Shown one piece after another: positions 43,718 through 57,291 of a DNA stretch of 64,000 nt. The notes beneath the pieces are model-generated. The model searched no databases. It saw only the letters and a list, made by a program, of their open reading frames with translations, and was not told the origin of the DNA. Source of the stretch: Lasiosphaeria ovina (taxonomy: Eukaryota > Ascomycota > Sordariomycetes > Sordariales > Lasiosphaeriaceae); the NCBI GenBank assembly GCA_033439765.1, contig JAULSN010000003.1:1-64000 (forward strand). The letters are read 5' to 3'. Both the position numbers and the translations under genes were made by a program. The number at the start of each line of letters is the position of its first letter. The stretch's first letter is position 1.

Positions 43718-46081
43718 CTAAGGCCAAAATGCGAATTCCTCCAATCCTTGCTGAGTCATGGGAACATCCTGCCAATCGCCGCCAAACGGACCATAGTCGC
43801 CGCCAAACGGATCGATAACCAACTGATTGGGGTTAAAGGGTGATAGCAAGCCCTCGGGCGCCGGATCCCCCAGGTAATCGTCGTCCCACCCCATGATATG
43901 ATGGGGCAGAGCCGCGACGACAGCTTGGTCATTTGGGAGCCCCCAACGGCTCTCGGCCGCCGTCGCATCTCTTAGACCATCGTCACTCGGCTTGGTTTGG
44001 CCCCAGACCTTGGACGTAGCTGCCGCCGACAAGTTCTCTCCGCTAACCGCGCCCTGGATCACAGAAACCCTTTTCCTCTCGCTCATTTCAACCGCCGCAC
44101 TTGATGCGCGATCTAGCTCGACAACGACGACGTGTAGCTTCTTGAGCGGGACGAGCTCCGATATATCCTTGATCTTGTGGAATATCCCAAGCGCATACTG
44201 CACCAGGTCCCTATCATTCGCGAGGGGATCAGAGTCAGGGAATTCGTACATGTTCGACATAATGATGATCATTGCCGAGAACAGAGAACACGTGTTGGCC
44301 CTGGAGACGAAACATTAATACAATGGACTACGGCGGGGGTTGGCGAAGGCGACTCACCAGACATTGCAGTCACTCTGGGGCATCTTGTTTGCCAGCGCAA
44401 GGCACTCGCGGCTAGCCCCTAGAAGGCGTTTCCAAGCCGCCGGCAGCGGCGGATGTTGGTGGTAACAACACTTGCGCCCATCAATTTCGCTATCCCGGAT
44501 GACAGTCTGGCTGTAGTTGGAAATGCGCTTCATCCAGTGCGCGTTGTGACTCCAGACCCCGTGAATCGTGGCCAAGGACGCATGGTATGACCATAGCAGT
44601 GTAGCCATGTGTATCAGTGCAAAGCGATCCAGGTGGCGGTCGACCGATCCCAATTGCATTTCAGCAGGAATGCTGCGCCTCCACTTCTCGAGCTGGGTTG
44701 CGAGCCTCACCACACGGGACTGCCGTTCCTGGGGAGATATCCTAGTGCTGCGGGTTGAGTACAGGAGATCGTACGTCCGACCTTGAATGTGGGCGAGCTG
44801 AACCCGCAGACGCAGGTAGTTCACGCGCACTCGTCCGTCAGCTGTATAAATGTCGCTGACGCCGTCGGGCGGGTGGCGTGATGGTAGGTCGAGATCAATG
44901 TCGGCATCCACCTGCACGGATGGCGTATGGTGGCGTATAGATATTTCCTTGTCCAGTAGGTACGCGATCCAGAAGACTCGGCACCGGTGCAGTCCTTCCT
45001 CGGCCGTGTAGTTCTCTTCGATGTTGTCCCTCGATTGCAGCCGGAGGCGATGTGTGAGCCTGACTGCCGCACCGATCAGCACCGATGCCGAGCGGGGATC
45101 CTTGCTGCCTTGAAGGAGAAAGACCAGCCCGAGCAAGACCTGCAACCCGAGCAGGTCTTCATCGCGTGTCACAAGCTCTGCTAAGACGGACTGGGCATTG
45201 CTCATGTAATACACGGTCTTTGGGTCATCGTCGTAATACACCTGTTGACGCGGCACCAGCGGAATACTAGATGAAAGGGCCAGGACGATGTTGATGGCTG
45301 CCCAAGCCGCCCGCGAACGACGTGAGGGAGCCGAGTACCAGCCGGCGAGCAAGCGGGCAAATTCAGGTTGGGAAAAAATGGGGATCGCGTGGTTGAAGTA
45401 TGCAAAGTAGCTGTCTACGATTGGTTGCAACTCCTCAAGCGGTGGCAGCTTTGGGATGGGCGTGCGGACCACATGGTCGTGATTGTTGAGGGCCTCGGGA
45501 CTGACATGGTCACCGCCACCACCGCCGTCGCCGTCATTGTCGTCGAAGACGCTGGAGAGAGTCTGGCCACTCGAGTCTATTGAGGGAAATTCTGGATCGT
45601 CAAGCTCGAGCCAGGCTTCCATATGGTCCTCGCCAAACACATTTTTGCCAGGGTCCGCTGGCATTGGGTTCGGCCATGGTGCATGATGGCCTGCCGTACG
45701 CGCTTCGAGCTCGTTGGCCCTGTTCACTGCGCTGGAGGCAACAGAGAGAACCTGCTGCAGTTGCTGTTCGATGCGTGCCAGACGCGACTCTAGCCCGGGA
45801 TCCAGCTGGGGCCCGCTAGATGCAGTTGCAGTCGGCACGTGGACTGAGAGCGTGTTGTCCGGAGCCGCAGTTGCACCGCCCAGGCCCGGGTGGGAGGCAT
45901 CTGACGGGTCAAGGGATACGGCAGGTTTCCTACTTACTCCTGCCCGTCGACGGATAGCCGTGGTCCTGCATTCGCTCTTGTATATGCGACAATTGGAGCA
46001 CACAGGTTTCATCATGTCACATTTTATCTTCTTGGTGAAGCAAAGGTCGCAGGCTGTCCCAGAACGTCCATGCCATGTCAT
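43718..46081 (-). CDS. Zn(II)2Cys6 transcription factor with fungal-specific TF domain
   Basis: Two exons (46081-44358 and 44300-43718) give 768 aa. The N-terminal zinc cluster has Cys at 11, 14, 21, 28, 31 and 38, followed by a basic linker (RRRAG) and a short coiled region around residues 100-120 (RLARIEQQLQQVL) for dimerisation. The middle holds the fungal_trans homology region, with PIVDSYFAYFNHAIPIF and the helical block from VLAELVTRDEDLLGLQVLLGL to HRCRVFWIAYLLDKEIS. The tail is acidic/aromatic (DPFGGDYGPFGGDW, EEFAFWP) and may activate transcription. It acts in the nucleus. It sits just upstream of the AIF-like gene on the same strand, but no binding sites were identified. Confidence 0.92.
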
Positions 46082-47618
46082 GTCATCATGTTAGCCTACG
46101 CCGAGCGCCGAGCGCCGAACAGTCCGTATCTAGGGGTAGGGGCGGGCATCAAAAAACCCGAGGTTGTGGGAAAAAGAGAATCCTGGCTGACCTTTGCGCC
46201 TGTTCAACTGTGGAACAACCTCCATTCTTGTCTAGACCTAGGTATTACCTAGGTAGGTCAAGTCCAACGAAAGACAGCTCGTTGTCCTACGTCTTGTTTC
46301 CTACGGCGTCTCTACTCTCGCGCTTGGTGTCGCCTTTCTGAGCGTCTTGGCGAGTGAGCCTCGTAGCGATCAAGCCCCGCCAACGTTGCAACACCTTTTT
46401 GTTTAGGTAATGTCGTGCTTACCAATGCATCACAGCAGATCCCTCGGCCTCGGTGGTCACGCTCCCTCGTCCAAGCCATCTTGGCAGCCCCTTTAGGTGC
46501 CTTCCATTTCGGGCTATTGACTTTGTCATTTTGGGCCTAGTGCAAAGCCTGGCCACAGCCAGGGGAGAAGACACACAACGATGTTGATGGCATTATAGGA
46601 GTACTGAATAAAGAAGATGAATACCTACTAGAAATAACTCACTTCACAAGGCTCGCCGATACTGCGGTATTGCTCCACGCATGGCGGAATCTTTAGATCT
46701 TATCATTACAACCAACTAATTAATTACCTACCATTCGTACATACAATAGGGCCACCGAAAAGCCTGCGAGGATTCAGGTTGTAATCAGTAAAGATAAAAG
46801 AATATTGGATTCTAGATCGAATTTAAATGAGAGAACGACTAATTCAAATTAGTCAGTTCTTTCCTGTATCGCACTGACGTGTTACAATTTAGATATGTCT
46901 TTCTGCACACTGATTATTTGAGAGCATCTACCCTCATGCTAGGAAATTCGACACTCGTCAATCAAGCCACATGCTCTGGGCAGATGCCGAGACGGGAGAC
47001 GCTGCGAGATTAAATCCTGGTGTTACACTCAAGCAGCTTTTCTCTTGGCGTTGACGCAGGACAGAGTGTTGGCCGTAGCATCTGCCGGCTTGGCGGCTGA
47101 ATTCCTCTTCTACCTACCCTATTCGTCCACGGTGCCATATTGAACCACATTGTACTATACGTTAATCCACGAGAGACCCTGGGAGGAATGCGAGTCACCC
47201 CCACAGATCGACCGTAGATAGCAGGTGTCGTTCTTATATGGTCGAACCCTTGCCCACGGGGCCACTTCAACAGCGAACTGCTCCCAACCAGCCTTTTTTG
47301 CCTATCTCACCTCCCCATTCCATCCTATCACGCCAAGTGACCTGGAAATTTCGTAACATGGTGCCATAGCCTACCTTCCAAACCCATCTTTAGACTCCTA
47401 CCATTGCAGATTTGTTCATTAGGCACCAGCTCGGCTTTCTTTCCTCTCGATCCTTCGGCGATCTCGGCGGGTATAGACCAGTGCATATAAATGCGTTGAC
47501 CCCAGCACCCGTCAAATACTCTTCATTATCCTACCGTCAAGAGTAACGCATCCAAACATTGTTTAGACATAGGCACTTGTTTGGTATGCCAGTTGCAAAG
47601 CGAAACAAGACTACGAAA
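46082..47618. other. Divergent intergenic region
   Basis: About 1.5 kb shared by the regulator (-) and the secreted propeller-like gene (+). 46680-46880 is AT-rich. A TATA-like CATATAAATG lies near 47483-47492, about 130 bp before the downstream start codon. No gene seen. Confidence 0.35.
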
Positions 47619-49189
47619 ATGATGGGGGGCTCAACACTCACCGTGGCCGTGATGGCGCTCTTTGCCTCGGCAGTGGCCAGAGAAACCCAGGTGAATATGA
47701 AGCTAAAAGCAGAGCTTTACGACAGCGGCGTCCGGCATGGGCAAATCATGGCTCTCAAGAATGTGAGAACACCAAAGTTGCACACACTCAGACGAAATGC
47801 TGACACGATGAACCAGAAAGTTTGGGCAGAATTGGATGCGCAGGGCGTTTACGACTCAACACAGTACGCGACGTTTGACTCGGGTATTGACTACGTCGCT
47901 TGCAAGGATGGAGTAGCCTCCTATGTTCCAGGCAACCCCAAGTACACGTTTCGGTGCAGCAACTTGGACCTCTACGATTTCAAGACTCACTCGGAGCTCG
48001 GGAGCTCGTCCGGACGGGGTGCAGGATCGTGGGGCTGGACCAGCCCGGAGGGTCGGGAATTTGTTGCCGTTGCACAAGAGGATGGCACGTCATTCTCCGA
48101 AGTCACAAAGCAGGGCAAGCTTGTCTACCTTGGTCGCCTGCCACAGTACACGACGGCCGCAGCCTCCCTCTGGCGCGAGATCAAAGGCTACAAGAGCTAC
48201 ATCGTCATAGGCAGCGAGGCAGAGAAGCACGGGGTGCAGATCTTCAACCTGGAAAAGCTGCTTGACATTAATCCGGCGAAGCCTGTTGTCTTCAGCAACC
48301 AACACGACCTGGACGGGTTCTGGACCGAGGGACTGCCTGTGGGACGCTCCCACAATGTTGTGACCAACGAGGAGAGGAACTACGGCGTTGCCACCGGCTT
48401 CCAGCCCCGCAACGCTACACTCCGAGCCGGCCTGGTTTTTTTCGACCTGACTGACCCCACCAATCCCAAGACGCTCGGCGGTACCGGCCAGGATGGCTAT
48501 GTTCACGATGCTCAGTGCATCGTCTATCGAGGCCCAGATACCAAGTACTTTGGGCGGGATATTTGCTACGGTTACGACGAAGATGCGTTGACGATGTGAG
48601 TTGGGAAACTGGCTAGACAGCGTCCGTTGCAATTGACTCGCTAACCATCGCACAATTCAACAGCTTTGACGTGTCGGATAAGAAAAAGATCCAGGTCATT
48701 TCAAACACGTCATACGACGGTGCCAGTTACACACACCAGGGCTGGGTCCTGGACCCTCTCTGGCAGCAGTACCTTATCCTGGACGACGAATACGACGAGG
48801 TAGACGAGGTAGGGCTGGCTGTGGACGGCTACCCGATTTCTTACATCTGGGATATCAGCTCGCTCGAGTCTCCCAAGCAGACTGGATACTACAAAGGACT
48901 GCGGAGAGGCATCGACCACAACCAATACGTCAAGGACGGCTTCGCCTATCAGAGCAACTATGCCCTAGGTATCAGTATCCTTGACCTCCGCTCTGTTCCC
49001 CAAGACCCGACAGGAAAGGGAATCAAGGAGGTCGCGTACTTCGATGTACATCCCGAGGATGACAACGCCCCGGGCGGAGGTCAGGTCACATTTACTGGGA
49101 CCTGGAGCCACTACCCCTTCTTCCCCAGCGGGTACATTGTTATCAACACCATGGACCGCGGGGCGTTTGTTGTGAAGCGGTCTGTGTAG
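47619..49189 (+). CDS. Secreted choice-of-anchor-B-like (LVIVD-type) beta-propeller protein
   Basis: Two exons (47619-48595 and 48664-49189) give 500 aa. The first 20 residues form a signal peptide (MMGGSTLTVAVMALFASAVA, cut before RE), so the mature protein is probably secreted. The rest is built of repeated strands such as VQIFNLEKL, GLVFFDLTDP, LTIFDVSDKK, SYIWDISSLE and GISILDLRS, typical of LVIVD/choice-of-anchor-B proteins that fold as propellers. Repeated H/D-rich loops (GRSHNVVTNEE, GYVHDAQCIVY, GASYTHQGW) are conserved in this group and may bind metal. The upstream in-frame codons 47559-47618 would spoil the signal peptide, hence the start chosen. Molecular role not known; an extracellular enzyme or binding protein is likely. 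Confidence 0.85.
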
Positions 49190-50474
49190 TGAGGCTTGCA
49201 GGAACTGCGTGGCTCCGGAACTCCAGTCGAATGTTCAAGGATCATCTGGGCACCCACTGATCTCACTCCGCCCTAAATAATCATTTAACATCAGGGGAAT
49301 TAGATTTGGGTTTATAGTCGCAATACAATTCCATTGCCCCGCATTGATCCCTCCGCCCTCTCAAAATTTGTTGTCCCGCACTCCGCAGCGTATCGTCCCT
49401 CAACTTGGTCTTGATTGAACTCCACAAATACCTCATCAAGGCGTCAAGTGCATCCAAATGAGATAGTTGTGAGGTCACCGCTTACAGACGCAGCTTGCTC
49501 GCCACACAACCAAAGCCAAAACCTTAAGAAAATGCCGATTTGATGCTCGGCAAATTTCGCGTAAATCTCTCCTTATTCTCGAGTATAGCTATCAAGGAGA
49601 TCAACAATTACTTGACACCTTATGTTGGCACTACGAATTATCACAAGCCAGGCCGGTGCTTCGGGAATCCCAGCACTGTTGGCGGCAAAACGCGCCGCTG
49701 TCCCTCTTCGTCCAGGCCGAGTCGCAGATTCGCAGGCTCGTCGGTAGGGACAATACTGGGGCGAGACCCCAAGGATGACATGGGCGGCCCCGGAGGTCAA
49801 GAAATTTATCCAGCCAGTTGGGGAATTCAGAAGTAGCCAGCATCATTCCAAGAAACTCATATTCTACAGTGCAGCTGATTGCACACAGACACTACCGCAT
49901 CGTCACTGCCCTTGGCGTTGCTACCGCCTGTGCCGTCATGACCTTTGCCAAGCTCCTCGAATGGAACAAAGACCCCGACTCTGTCTACGTCCTACTCCGC
50001 GACTCAACCAAGGGCGAGCTTGGTGATGTCCTCAATCTCAGGGTAAAGCGGCCCGAGATGGCAAATCTCAAGTAAATGGGCATGGGTCCATGGGAGTTAC
50101 TTGATCAGATGAAGCCTCATAGGTTGGCAATAGGAACACGAGACGAATTCGGGGCTTGCATTGGCTGACTACCTGAATGTACATACATATCAAGAGAAAA
50201 ATTACAACGCTTTGGATCGGGTGCCTGCCTTTGAGAAAGAAGTATTGCTCGCTTGACATTGGCCGATCTGGAAACGTAAGAAAGGTTACATTTGGTGCGC
50301 ACAGGAAGAGAAAACACAGACAAATTAAAAAAATTTGGATAGGTCCTCTGGCAAATATTAAAACATGATCAGTCCAGGTAGCCGCGCAAGGGTGAGCTGG
50401 TCGCAGCCGAGAACGTCAGATCATCTCGAGCTCTCGGAACAGCCGGAGTCACGCTATTTAGATGGAGGAATCGC
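49190..50474. other. Intergenic, no supported gene
   Basis: About 1.3 kb. A plus-strand frame ending at 50075 encodes a stretch with a hydrophobic patch (TALGVATACAVMTF), but it lacks an ATG at a fitting place and I recognise no family. It could be the last exon of a small gene. Confidence 0.3.
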
Positions 50475-51336
50475 TTATGAAGAGTCGGGCACGCCGCGAT
50501 TACTGTCAATAAACTCCTGCCAATGTTTCTGGAAGTCGTTTCTAATTACGAAATTCATATCAGCTTTGCACGTCAGCCCCTGAGTCGATACGAGACGTAA
50601 CTTACCCTTCGTCGCTCAGCCAGCCTTTGCAGAGGACGGACTGTTTCCCGTATTCTGCCCATTGACCGCCCAAGATGTCCATCTTCGCCCCTTGGCTCCT
50701 GTCGCCCAACCGACGACGTGCTAGAGGGGAGGGAGGGGTCCTTGCGGAGACGCTTGGCCGCAATGTCTGGCCGCTTGAAGGCTGAACGGTTGCAGGAGGA
50801 GGCCCCAACATTAGCAGTTGTGAACCAGGAATTGCGGGCCAGCGATTATGTGCTCCTTTGGGGTCGTTTGGCCTTTTGCAAACGGACTCGCGCTGGACGC
50901 AATGGTTATAGCACTCGGCCTCGAGCCAGCGTTGCAGCTTGGGGATCTGCAAGTACCTGGCCTCGACCAGCAAGTCGTTGTACAAGTACAGGTCGTGGCC
51001 GTGTTCGTTGTCAAAGGCAAGAGGGAAGAGACCGCGGCGGAGATAGCGAAGGATGTGGGCGAAGAGATGACCATCGGCGTCAAGGAAAACGGTGCCGTCT
51101 TCCTGTTTTGGGACAGACCACCGGCCCGAGAAGAAGGCTGCAAAGAATTCGCTCCGGTCGACAAGAGTTCCGATGGTAGTGGCGAAGTGCCTGCCGCCCA
51201 CATCCAACATCACTGGCTCTGTGGAGCAAGCGAGACTGAACCGGCCAGCCTCTGCGGCCTCGGTTGAAGAAAGGGATGGCTTTGAGGGAGATGGAGGCAG
51301 CCCGCTCTCGACCGCTGGGCCAAGATTCGTGCCCAT
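50475..51336 (-). CDS. BTB/POZ (KCTD T1-type) domain protein
   Basis: Two exons: 51336-50606 and 50541-50475. The intron begins GTAAGT immediately before what would otherwise be a stop codon, so I extended the gene to 265 aa, ending NDFQKHWQEFIDSNRG..SS. Residues about 40-145 are a T1-type BTB domain: VMLDVGGRHFATTIGTL, then EFFAAFFSG, DADGHLFAHILRYLR and YLQIPKLQRWLE. Such domains pair with themselves and with cullin-3 ligases or other partners. The part from 150 to 220 is Pro/Ser-rich and probably disordered. The C-terminal WLSDEG..FQKHWQEF motif recurs in fungal relatives, in my recollection. The partner is unknown. Confidence 0.85.
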
Positions 51337-53372
51337 CTTTCCTCTTTTGTCGGATTCAAAGCGCCCAAGTAATGGCTGTGGTTGGTTATGGTCGTGACAG
51401 TTGATTGGCGAAGATCGTGCCCAGCCTGTTAGTAATTATGAAGTGGCGAAGCTATATGAAAGGCACCCGGTGGCTGTTAATTGCCTGTCCATTTTCAGAA
51501 AGGTTGACTATCTCAGCAACACTGGGGTAATTATATGCCCGAGAGTGTCTTTTTGAGATTGCTTGCACACATGTGGAAGCCTGCTTTCCCTGGATAGGAT
51601 TTCCAGCCGCAGATTTATTGCCTAGCATAATTATGACACTGAGCCATGTTCACGATCACCTGAGTTGTCCGTGGCTGAATACGCCGTCAGTACGCTGGCA
51701 ATCAGGCAACGGAGCATCCAAACGGGCGCACGAATTTACCTGCAGGTACATTGAAAGGTGACAGCTCTATGCACTACTCGACTTGGCGGTGTTAATGGTT
51801 GTGGCTGGGGATAATTCAGGACACCGAAAATGCCAGCGTGCAGGCATGGAATAGGCAGCAGTCGCCTCCAGTCATCAATAGCGACACTGCACAATCCACC
51901 GGCGTTTACGATTTTCGCCTTTTCGGGAGCCTCAAATTCACTGGATCCTCGTAATCTTCTCTTGCCAATCCAAATTCAAAATTTGATTTATGAGTTGGAT
52001 TCGGAGTCGCTGGTAGAAATTGGGTCAACAAACCTGCCGGTTTGGTCCATCCATCGTGTCAATGAGCCTTAGCGACATGTGTAAAAACACACAAGACCAG
52101 TGAAAAGTGACATGGCTGCTAATGAACCGTGACAGCTCTAGTGAAATGCATTGCACGTCTAAACTGTTGGTTGACTTGTTTGGGCGAATCTTAACAGGGG
52201 CCGGATGACGTCGGCCGCTGTTACGGATTTATTCATCCGTCTCAAGGCGATGAACGAAATAGCAGGGCTTTGAGGTCCATCTGTCCGATGTCAGCGCATT
52301 GGAAGATGTCAAGGTTCGGAGGGCACGTCAACGCGTTACCAAAACCCGGGTGTTGGTTGCTTCGGGTGTGAGATTTTTACACCAATTTAGCATAGGTAGC
52401 GACGCGACGATGTGGTGTGTTGCTTCAGGTTGACCACAGTGTTGAGGTTGGAGTTCTCTGCTGCAAGACAATAAGCGCCAACACAACTCCTTGATGAAAA
52501 TATTAGTAATGATAGAACTCAGCAGAATGTCCATAAAATAGTGATGTCTACCTAATTAATAAGCTGGAAGTAGGAGAATAGTAGAGTGTAGGTTTGGAGG
52601 TGGGGAACTAAGGTAGGTAGGTGCCAAGGTAGAAAACAGTACGTCTATTAGGTAACCGTTGCGAAGCTCGTAATTATTAATTATAGAACAAACCCCTTCC
52701 CCTGAACCAGAGAGGTCTCTTGAGAGAGTTGGAAATGGCCATAGGAAACCCGACTCTTTTTTGCGGAATTAAGCAACCGATTACTGAGATACCTTGCGCG
52801 TGTCCATGGCCAACTCGCTCCTCGGGACTTTGGTGAGTGTCTTTATTGGCCGATCCATGCTGGGCCAATGGGCATGGACTTCTAAGTGGGGCTGCCTCCG
52901 CTCCATGTACCTAATCCCCGCAAGCGGATTTGTGACCACCCAGAGAGCTTTTGTCAGCCAAGCTAATGCCGGAACAGCTGGAGGGTACGCTGTATGTCAG
53001 CAGCTAAGGATTTCGTCCGTCTCGGCCTCCGTATAGCCCAATCCCGGACTGTTCCCTCATCTGAATTGGGAGTTTCGTCTTCTAACCTCCACAGCACAGC
53101 TCGCTCTCCCCATTTGTACGAGAAAGGGGTCAAGCGCACCTAGCAACGGATACCTTAGTTTATGTTTATATCCTGTTCCCGCCTACGCCAGCTTCGGCCG
53201 AGTTCCGGGCCAGCGGCTGTGTTTCTCATTTGATCAACCTCCGCTCCAATCACGACTACGACTGATCCCAAAACATTGGCTGCAGCGCCTCCGGTTCCGC
53301 AACTCTGAGACGACTGTTACATGCACCTTGGCGAAAGAAGGCCTTGCTCTAACCTACCGTAATTACGCCCAA
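51337..53372. other. Intergenic, nothing recognised
   Basis: About 2 kb between the BTB gene start and the next regulator, so it is a divergent promoter region. AT-rich patches lie at 52490-52680. No coding frame could be supported. Confidence 0.35.
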
Positions 53373-55870
53373 ATGTCGGAACAGATGAAGCGCGCCGCCG
53401 AGGCCGAGGCGAGGCGGAGAAAGGTGCGGAAGGGCACCCATAGCTGCTGGGAATGTATGTCTAATTACCTACCTTACCTTGCACTGTCCAGGAGCCCCTT
53501 TCCCTTGCCATCCGCCGTCCCGCTCGGATTGTCTTGAACTCCACTGGCAGCTGCTAGCACGCTCGACGTGATTATGCATCATGCATGCACCTAATAGACT
53601 ACATGGCCTAGGATGCCTTAGTTAGTTCTGTCAACTAACACTTTGAAGGCCGCCGACGCAAGATTCGATGCCAGTTCGGCCCCGGAAACGATGTAGTCTG
53701 TTTACCCTGTCAGGGGCGCGGGAGCTCCTGTCGCAGCCAGGAGTTTGTCGATGAATCGCGCCCACAGCAGCAGCCTGACCGGAGAATGGCCCAGCGACTC
53801 GGCCGTCTCGAAGACCTCATGTCCAAACTAGTCGATCGCATCCTGCCCGAGTCCATCTCGTCTTCCCGGTCTCGGGACGTCTCCCCTGCATCTTCCGACG
53901 ACACGGTGGCAGACGGCACCAGCGCCCGGTACCAGCAGGCTCTCGATGTCCTCGAGGCATCTGTTGTCACGGGTGCCGAAACCCCTGTTGGCCTCCTTCT
54001 AGGCCTGCGTAAAGAGGACAACAACACGTCTCGCGAACCCCAGCCTCAGTCCTTGCCGACGCCCGAGTCGGACCATTCCGCTCCCCGAAAAGGCTCTGTG
54101 CCGAGACACGAGAAGATCTGCCGTGTGCTGTATGCTCTTTTTCCCTCAGAACACGATATCACCCTGGTTGCCGAGACTAGCGCCGCCCCCTATTTTCTCA
54201 CCTCACTCTTCACCCCCTTCCGCAACCTCCTCGAGGGCAGATTTGAACACACCAACAACATGAACAATCTACCCGCCCTCACGAACCACCCTACCGTTCT
54301 TGCTAAACGGTTGCTGCAAATTGCCATTTTCATCCAGCAGATGCCAACCAGCTTCGACGTGCGCAGACTTCAGACAAAACGGAGCTTACCTGACCTCACG
54401 TCGGACATCATTTCCACCGTGTCCCAGCTCGTCACCTCCAACGACGAGCTTGTTGGGACCGCAGAGGGCCTCCAGTGTATTATCCTGCAAGGCGTCTGGC
54501 ACGCCAATGCCGGCAACCTGCGTAAAGCATGGCTCAGCTACCGCAGAGCAATGAGCTTGGGTCAGCTGATGGGCATCGACCAGGGCTCCTCACTTGCCCT
54601 AAAGTTCGTCGACCCGACTGTTTCGCCAGACCGCCGAACGACGCCTCAAGCCCTGTGGTACCGCATCAACTTCTTTGACCGGTCTACGTCCCTTCTACTC
54701 GGCCTTCCGGCAGGTAGCCGCGATGACAGCTTCGCTACAGAAGAGGCCATGAGACGCGATACGGACATGGAGAGATTAGAAAAGCTACAGACAGTGATTG
54801 GCGGGCGGTTGATTGAGCGCAACGCTAACAAGTCAAGCCAGCATTTCGCTATGACTCTGTCCATCCACCGCGATCTTGAGGAAGCCGCAAGGTCTATGGA
54901 CCTCGAATGGTGGGCCGAGCCTGAAATCGACCCGTCACAGGGGAACGAATCAAACCTTGGCACAATGTTTCACATGATGCTGCAAGTCCACCATTTTGAT
55001 CTCATGATCCTACTACACCTACCATTTATGCTGCAAAGCTCGCCTGAGGTGCCCGATGACAACCAAAGCAAGGCCGCCTGCGTACGGGCGAGCAGGGAAG
55101 TGCTCAAACGCTTCGTGTCCTTTCGAAGGCTCTATAGCTCGCCATGGGCCTGTCGCCATATCGACTACTCGGCCCTGGTCGCCGCCATGACACTGTTGCT
55201 CAGCTACCTACGCCAGCATCAAGCAATCTCCGAGCCCTTCCCCACCTGCGCCGAGCGAGCTGACGATAGGAGACTTGTTGAGGTAGTCCGCGAGCGCATG
55301 TTGCATGTTGCCCTTGTCAATCACGATAAGCTCTCCAAGGAATCTGCCGAGATCTTGAGCCGCATGATGCCTATCCTCGACTCAATTGATGAGTCCATGA
55401 TCGGGTTCCAGGCTGAAGGCACCGTCAACGCCTTGAAGTTCCTAAATTTGAACATCCCCTACCTCGGTACCGTCAATATTCAGACGAACAATCCAAACCT
55501 CGCAGGGAGATCATCCTTTGCGACGTTAGATCCAGATCCCCCGCAAGGCAACGGCAATTCGTCCGGGCCTGGATTCCATGATGCGAGCGATACCCACCAG
55601 CTGCAGCTTTCAATGGAAAGCATGTCAGGAATCGGCGATGCCGCACCCTCCAGCGACGCCTTCCATCTTAATGCTGGCTCGATGGACTCTGAAACCCCCC
55701 CCCCTGATACGACGGCCAATGGCATGTTCATGCAGTTCGACCCACAGCCTCAGGACACTAATATGCTCGAGTTTCCTCTGACGGCCGAGGCCGATGACTG
55801 GGTCTTGCAAGGTATCGACACGACATACTGGTCGCTGGTAAACGCGGACAACATCAGCTGGGGATCTTGA
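53373..55870 (+). CDS. Zn(II)2Cys6 transcription factor
   Basis: Two exons (53373-53454 and 53649-55870) joined across a 194-nt intron give 767 aa. The join rebuilds the cluster motif with Cys at 25, 28, 35, 45, 48 and 55 (SCWECRRRKIRC..CLPCQGRGSSC); the intron splits the second cysteine codon. A coiled dimer segment follows (MAQRLGRLEDLMSKLVDRI). The body contains the helical fungal-specific region with LLQIAIFIQQMP, EGLQCIILQGVWHANAGNLRKAWLSYRRAM and ALWYRINFFDRSTSLLLGLP. The C-terminal 150 residues are Ser/Asp/Pro-rich and may activate transcription. It lies upstream of a reductase and a phenol-hydroxylase-like gene and could control both. A run of ten C near 55690 is in frame and intact. 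Confidence 0.92.
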
Positions 55871-57291
55871 ACGTCGTACAGGGTGCTTACTGCACTCATG
55901 ACGCCCTTGTTCGGATACAACCGGGTTAGCGTGTGTAGCCGATAGTTTGGGCACGTCGCTGCAGAGTCCTTCCAACCTACAATGTTGTTGGTTTGTGCAG
56001 AAAAGAGGCACACAGGCCTACCTAACAGTAGCCTAACCACCGTCCAAACGGATGAACGGTTATAATAAGGAAGGAACCCAGACTTTGGGTTTTTCATGTC
56101 CTAGTTTGGCGGCCCAGGGGTGGAGACTTGAATCGATATGGCCCATAACTGTGGCCTGCGATGGACGGAGCGATGGACGGATGACTCTCTAATTACACGA
56201 GAGTCAACGCCAAGACATTATTTGCGCGGAGTATTCGCTGTTGCGAGTCAGCGAAGGGCTTCCTCAGGTAGGAGCTTGAGAGCGTGGGCTCTAAAGCGAG
56301 TTGAAAGCCCCTGGCTATTCTACAAAGTCTTCGGCGTAGGTCTAGTTTGGGGGACAAGAGGGTCGAGCAGGAAAAGGCTCAATAATTCCACCAGAATTCG
56401 AGGCACCAAATAAGTAACCTAAACTCACAAGCGATTCCCGCATTGGCAGTGAACTGGAGGGGAGGCTTGGCCAAACTTCAATATTTGATATCCTCGCATT
56501 CATCAAAGCTTGGTGTGGAAGAAATGTGGACCGTAATGGGACCTTGGTGACGTCCCGGACGGAGGGACTAGGGGTGGATCTCCTTTCGAGTATTTATCAC
56601 TCGCTTTCCCCAAGTAGGACTCGAGTTCAAATAGTCCTAGCTCCAATCTCAATAACACGGCCCTTTGGAATCCGAGAACTCTAAATGTTTGCACGACGGG
56701 AAGTGGCCGCAACTGAAGCTGTCCAGAGGGAAGGGGACGATAGAGACCCTCGCGAAGAAAAACGCGGCACCGCATTCATGCCGTCATGACGTCGCGGAAC
56801 ATGATGGCCACCACAACCACCATCACCACCAATAGGAGGCACAACCACAGCAATTGTATCGGAAGAAGATGTTCTGCGCCGTGTGCGTGAGTTTTGAGCG
56901 TTCCCGCCTGGCATTCACACATGAAGCATCCGGGGATCAATTGGCGACTATGAGAGCAATAAGACTGGAAACATTGTGGAGAGTCGACGTGGTGAATACA
57001 AGCAGCGTCATCCTCCACTTTGTCGTATATTTATTTTTGGTTCGGCCTGGCATAGTTGATGGAACGAAGGCAAGACGTGGGGAGAAGAGGGGTCCAGCAC
57101 CGGATCAAGAACCGGTCCAGACCCGGAGACACCTACTGTTCTCCGCGGCATGCTGCTTGATAAGCAAAACACGCGGCTCATTGATTAATTCTTGGTGGTG
57201 GTTATTTGGACACTTGCACCAAACACCAATACTGGCAGCAAATAGTACATCACACCCAAGCAAGATCGCGAGGCATTGGTTCCCATCTACA
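55871..57291. other. Intergenic region upstream of the reductase
   Basis: The reductase frame is open upstream to 56854, but that extension looks non-coding and lacks the family pattern. Other short frames are unsupported. It should contain the reductase promoter. Confidence 0.35.

Noticed and set aside
49818..50075. Small membrane protein frame ending at 50075
   Set aside because: It has no ATG at a suitable position, no recognised family and no supported upstream exon, although a small last exon cannot be excluded.
55686..55698. Poly-C tract as a phase-variable switch in the regulator at 53373
   Set aside because: The frame is intact through Pro codons, there is no second frame worth switching to, and such tracts are common in GC-rich fungal genes.
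56854..57291. N-terminal extension of the Fe-ADH (146 extra residues)
   Set aside because: The extension lacks family similarity, and ATG 57292 gives the normal family length.
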